64,000 nucleotides of DNA from Treponema sp. (lineage in GTDB: Bacteria; Spirochaetota; Spirochaetia; Treponematales; Treponemataceae). Shown here piece by piece: positions 62,494 through 64,000 of this stretch. The number at the start of each line of letters is the position of its first letter. The stretch's first letter is position 1. The notes beneath the pieces are model-generated. The model saw nothing but the letters and a program-made list of their open reading frames with translations. It did not search any database and was not told the DNA's origin. The translations under genes were made by a program, and so were the position numbers. Location: NCBI GenBank assembly GCA_016296655.1, contig JAEDIW010000003.1:1-64000 (forward strand), given 5' to 3'.

Positions 62494-63279
62494 TCATAAA
62501 ACTTTTGAAAGAAAAGCCTTCACCCTTTCGTTTGTACTGTGATTGAAAACCTCATCAGGCGTTCCAGACTCAACGATTCTGCCGGCATCCATAAAAACAA
62601 CCGTATCGGCAACTTCCTTTGCAAATCCCATTTCATGAGTTACGCAAATCATTGTCATGCCACTTTCTGCAAGCTCTTTCATTACATCCAGAACTTCGCC
62701 AACCATTTCCGGGTCAAGCGCACTTGTAGGCTCATCAAACAGAAGAACCTCTGGTTCCATCGCCAGAGCCCTTGCAATTGCAATCCTCTGTTTTTGACCA
62801 CCAGAAAGCTGTTCCGGGTAGGCCTCTGCCTTGTCCAACAGACCAACCCTTTTTAAAAGACTGTCAGCCAGCATATTTGCATCATTTTTTGACATTTTTC
62901 TAAGCCGTCTAGGACCAAACGTAATATTCTGACGGACAGTCATGTGCGGGAATAAATTGAAATGCTGAAAAACCATGCCGACCTTCTGTCTCAGACTGTT
63001 CATGTTACGGCTACCCATAACAATCGATTTGCCTTTAAAAGTGATGTCTCCGCCCATGTTTATTTTTTCAAGTCCGTTGAGGCATCTCAGCAGAGTACTC
63101 TTTCCTGAACCCGAAGGCCCGATGATAACTACAACCTTGCCTTTTTTTACATAAAGTTCAACATCATTTAAAACTTCAAGTTTTTTGAAGTTTTTGAAAA
63201 TCCTGTTCACGACAATTATAGGATTATGTTGACTGTCAAAATCTGTATTGAAATCATTTACCGCTTTTCCCAAAAACAT
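62494..63279 (-). CDS. amino-acid ABC transporter ATP-binding protein
   Basis: ATPase subunit (261 aa): Walker A GPSGSGKST, signature LSGGQKQR, Walker B VLLFDEP and switch His in CVTHEM. It carries about 25 extra N-terminal residues before the first strand. First gene of the importer operon. GGAGGG precedes the ATG and is itself immediately preceded by the T-run of a terminator hairpin (63292-63335). Confidence 0.92.
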   Translation of the reverse strand: MFLGKAVNDFNTDFDSQHNPIIVVNRIFKNFKKLEVLNDVELYVKKGKVVVIIGPSGSGKSTLLRCLNGLEKINMGGDITFKGKSIVMGSRNMNSLRQKVGMVFQHFNLFPHMTVRQNITFGPRRLRKMSKNDANMLADSLLKRVGLLDKAEAYPEQLSGGQKQRIAIARALAMEPEVLLFDEPTSALDPEMVGEVLDVMKELAESGMTMICVTHEMGFAKEVADTVVFMDAGRIVESGTPDEVFNHSTNERVKAFLSKVL

Positions 63280-63340
63280 ATTCCCTCCTGCAAAAAAAAA
63301 GACGCCAGATACGTTTCTTAGTACCTGACGTCTTTGTCAT
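63254..63340 (-). CDS. putative arginine-codon leader peptide
   Basis: A 28-codon frame starting at ATG 63340, about 5 nt after the expected transcription start. It runs through the terminator hairpin and overlaps the ATPase start. The first part includes KKRIWR, with Arg codons CGT at positions 10 and 13 placed at the loop edge and in the right arm of the hairpin, and later AGG AGG, which is the ribosome binding site itself. No ribosome binding site of its own. It could be chance. Confidence 0.3.
   Translation of the reverse strand: MTKTSGTKKRIWRLFFCRREYVFGKSGK
63292..63335 (-). terminator. terminator in the leader of the arginine-type importer operon (possible attenuator)
   Basis: Fifteen paired bases (63335-63321 with 63312-63298 on the minus strand, two G-T wobbles), an eight-base loop TAAGAAAC, then nine T residues. 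It ends 2 nt before the ATPase ribosome binding site, leaving no room for a promoter in between. Confidence 0.75.
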
Positions 63341-63351
63341 TCGATGTGTAA

Positions 63352-63381
63352 ATGCTAAATTTAAAAAATACTTTAGGTCAA
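63352..63381 (-). promoter_or_regulatory. promoter of the arginine-type importer operon
   Basis: On the minus strand: -35 TTGACC (63381-63376), an 18-bp spacer, -10 TAGCAT (63357-63352). The transcript would start near 63345, just before the terminator hairpin. Confidence 0.5.
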
Positions 63382-63440
63382 CTGCTTTTCTGAAGTTTTA
63401 TTAAAATTTATTATGTATTGACTTTTTTTTATTTTTATGC

Positions 63441-63594
63441 TTTTCCCCTTTCCGGGCACTTCCCTTCGGGACCGCGTGCTTCGTGGTTCCGCGTCTAACG
63501 CGCTCCATTGCCTTGCGGCAACCGCTTTGCGGCCACTACGCCCGCTAGTGCATTGCCAACTCCACCACATCCCGCAAAAAAATATTCTAAGCAA
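63441..63594 (-). repeat. multi-palindrome intergenic element, copy D
   Basis: Near-identical twin of 55196-55350. It points toward the importer operon and lies upstream of that promoter. Both twins are preceded on the minus strand by TTGCTTAGAATATT. Confidence 0.85.
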
Positions 63595-63650
63595 GATAAA
63601 ACATCAAAATTGTAAAATTATTAAACTAGACATTCGGGCAAAATAGAAAT

Positions 63651-64000
63651 TCAATCGAAATTTTCAGAAATTCTTTGCAGAAAAAAAAGAAGCTGCTGTT
63701 TTTCATCTTCAGAAAAATCCCTGTAAAACGTCTGCAGCAGATTTTTAGAAATAGCTGAAGTTGCGTCGTTATATTCCTTTCCTTTTGAAGTAAGCTTTAC
63801 GAATTTGCTTCTTGCATCATCCTTGTTGGAAAAACTCTCTACAAGCCCATTTGCCTCAAGTTTTCGAACCAGAACCGTAGCAGTCGATTTGTTTTTACTG
63901 ATTTTTTTTGCAATTTCACCCATTGTAAGCATTTCGTCCCTTGAAAGCAGAAAAAGTATATACCCATGGGAAGACGAAAGTTCAGGCAACCCCATTTCAT
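63651..64000 (-). CDS. MarR-family transcriptional regulator, 5' end outside the window
   Basis: Winged-helix regulator fragment of about 115 residues: GYILFLLSRDEMLTMGEIAK, then the recognition helix region KNKSTATVLVRKLEANGLVE and the wing NKDDARSKFVKLTSKG. MarR proteins are about 140 residues and need an N-terminal helix before this point, so the gene most likely starts beyond position 64000 and the Met at 63995 is internal. Confidence 0.8.
   Translation of the reverse strand, partial: EMGLPELSSSHGYILFLLSRDEMLTMGEIAKKISKNKSTATVLVRKLEANGLVESFSNKDDARSKFVKLTSKGKEYNDATSAISKNLLQTFYRDFSEDEKQQLLFFLQRISENFD

Noticed and set aside
63292..63335. Hairpin with loop TAAGAAAC considered as a small riboswitch aptamer such as a guanidine-type motif.
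   Set aside because: The stem is simply paired throughout with a T-run; no conserved aptamer bases recognised. Kept as terminator/attenuator.
63437..63646. Two frames at 55.2 kb and 63.4 kb encode almost the same peptide (GTSLRDRVLRGSASNALHC).
   Set aside because: They are translations of the near-identical repeat copies C and D; no ribosome binding site, and other repeat copies do not keep the frame.
1..64000. tRNA and rRNA genes.
   Set aside because: No T-loop (GTTCRANNC) with matching acceptor stem and no rRNA-like stretch was noticed by eye; a tRNAscan run would settle this.

Overview
The window looks like a chromosomal stretch of a low-GC, host-associated spirochaete, most likely a Treponema-like organism. 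This is inferred from gene content: a FliG-type protein, a PilZ protein with a receiver-like domain, a family II pyrophosphatase with CBS/DRTGG insert, a long-form GMP synthetase, GatCA, and many TTG starts. It has not been tested by any search. No rRNA, tRNA, CRISPR array or intact transposase was seen.

Layout. 0.1-5.6 kb: LysR regulator, RluA-type pseudouridine synthase, flavin reductase, and a polar amino-acid (cystine-like) ABC importer. 5.8-9 kb: guanine-deaminase-like enzyme, ornithine/lysine decarboxylase-like enzyme, ion transporter. 9.1-12.6 kb: argJ-argB-argD. 12.8-16.8 kb: AraC regulator divergent from xylB-xylA. 17-21.2 kb: EamA exporter with an ATP-grasp ligase, a divergent shikimate-kinase-like protein, galK. 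21.3-26.6 kb: ppaC, then guaA and pyrG on the other strand. 27-40.5 kb: PD-(D/E)XK AAA protein, a pseudogene, ppk, a phosphofructokinase, PilZ protein, asnS, gatC-gatA, and a 905-residue PHP-like membrane protein.

40.6-54.4 kb is an accessory, decaying region. It holds a Fic remnant, a FliG-like/PcfJ-like/Sel1-like gene run, a radical SAM/SPASM remnant, and two successive blocks of AAA ATPase plus two-component system. In the first block the ATPase is broken; in the second the two-component genes are broken. An AT-rich XRE/membrane gene pair closes the region. 54.7-63.3 kb is an arginine/GABA-type catabolic cluster: Fe-dependent alcohol dehydrogenase, class III aminotransferase, RocB-like peptidase, an arginine-deiminase/DDAH-like hydrolase and an ABC importer. 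A truncated MarR gene lies at the edge.

The most unusual content is intergenic. (1) A family of roughly 110-155 bp multi-palindrome elements has at least six copies, all oriented toward the next gene on the same strand, with terminal hairpins whose sequences differ but still pair. (2) A second, 44-nt hairpin family sits upstream of argB, ppk and gatC. (3) Elements with GGGCTGTC-type ends abut the stop codons of three minus-strand genes. (4) Several genes have a good promoter whose -10 box ends only 6-11 nt before the start codon and no ribosome binding site, which suggests leaderless mRNAs. (5) A perfect terminator lies directly before the ribosome binding site of the predicted arginine importer and is overlapped by a short frame with arginine codons, suggesting attenuation. 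(6) Two AAA ATPase loci share an upstream string followed by gene-specific palindromes.
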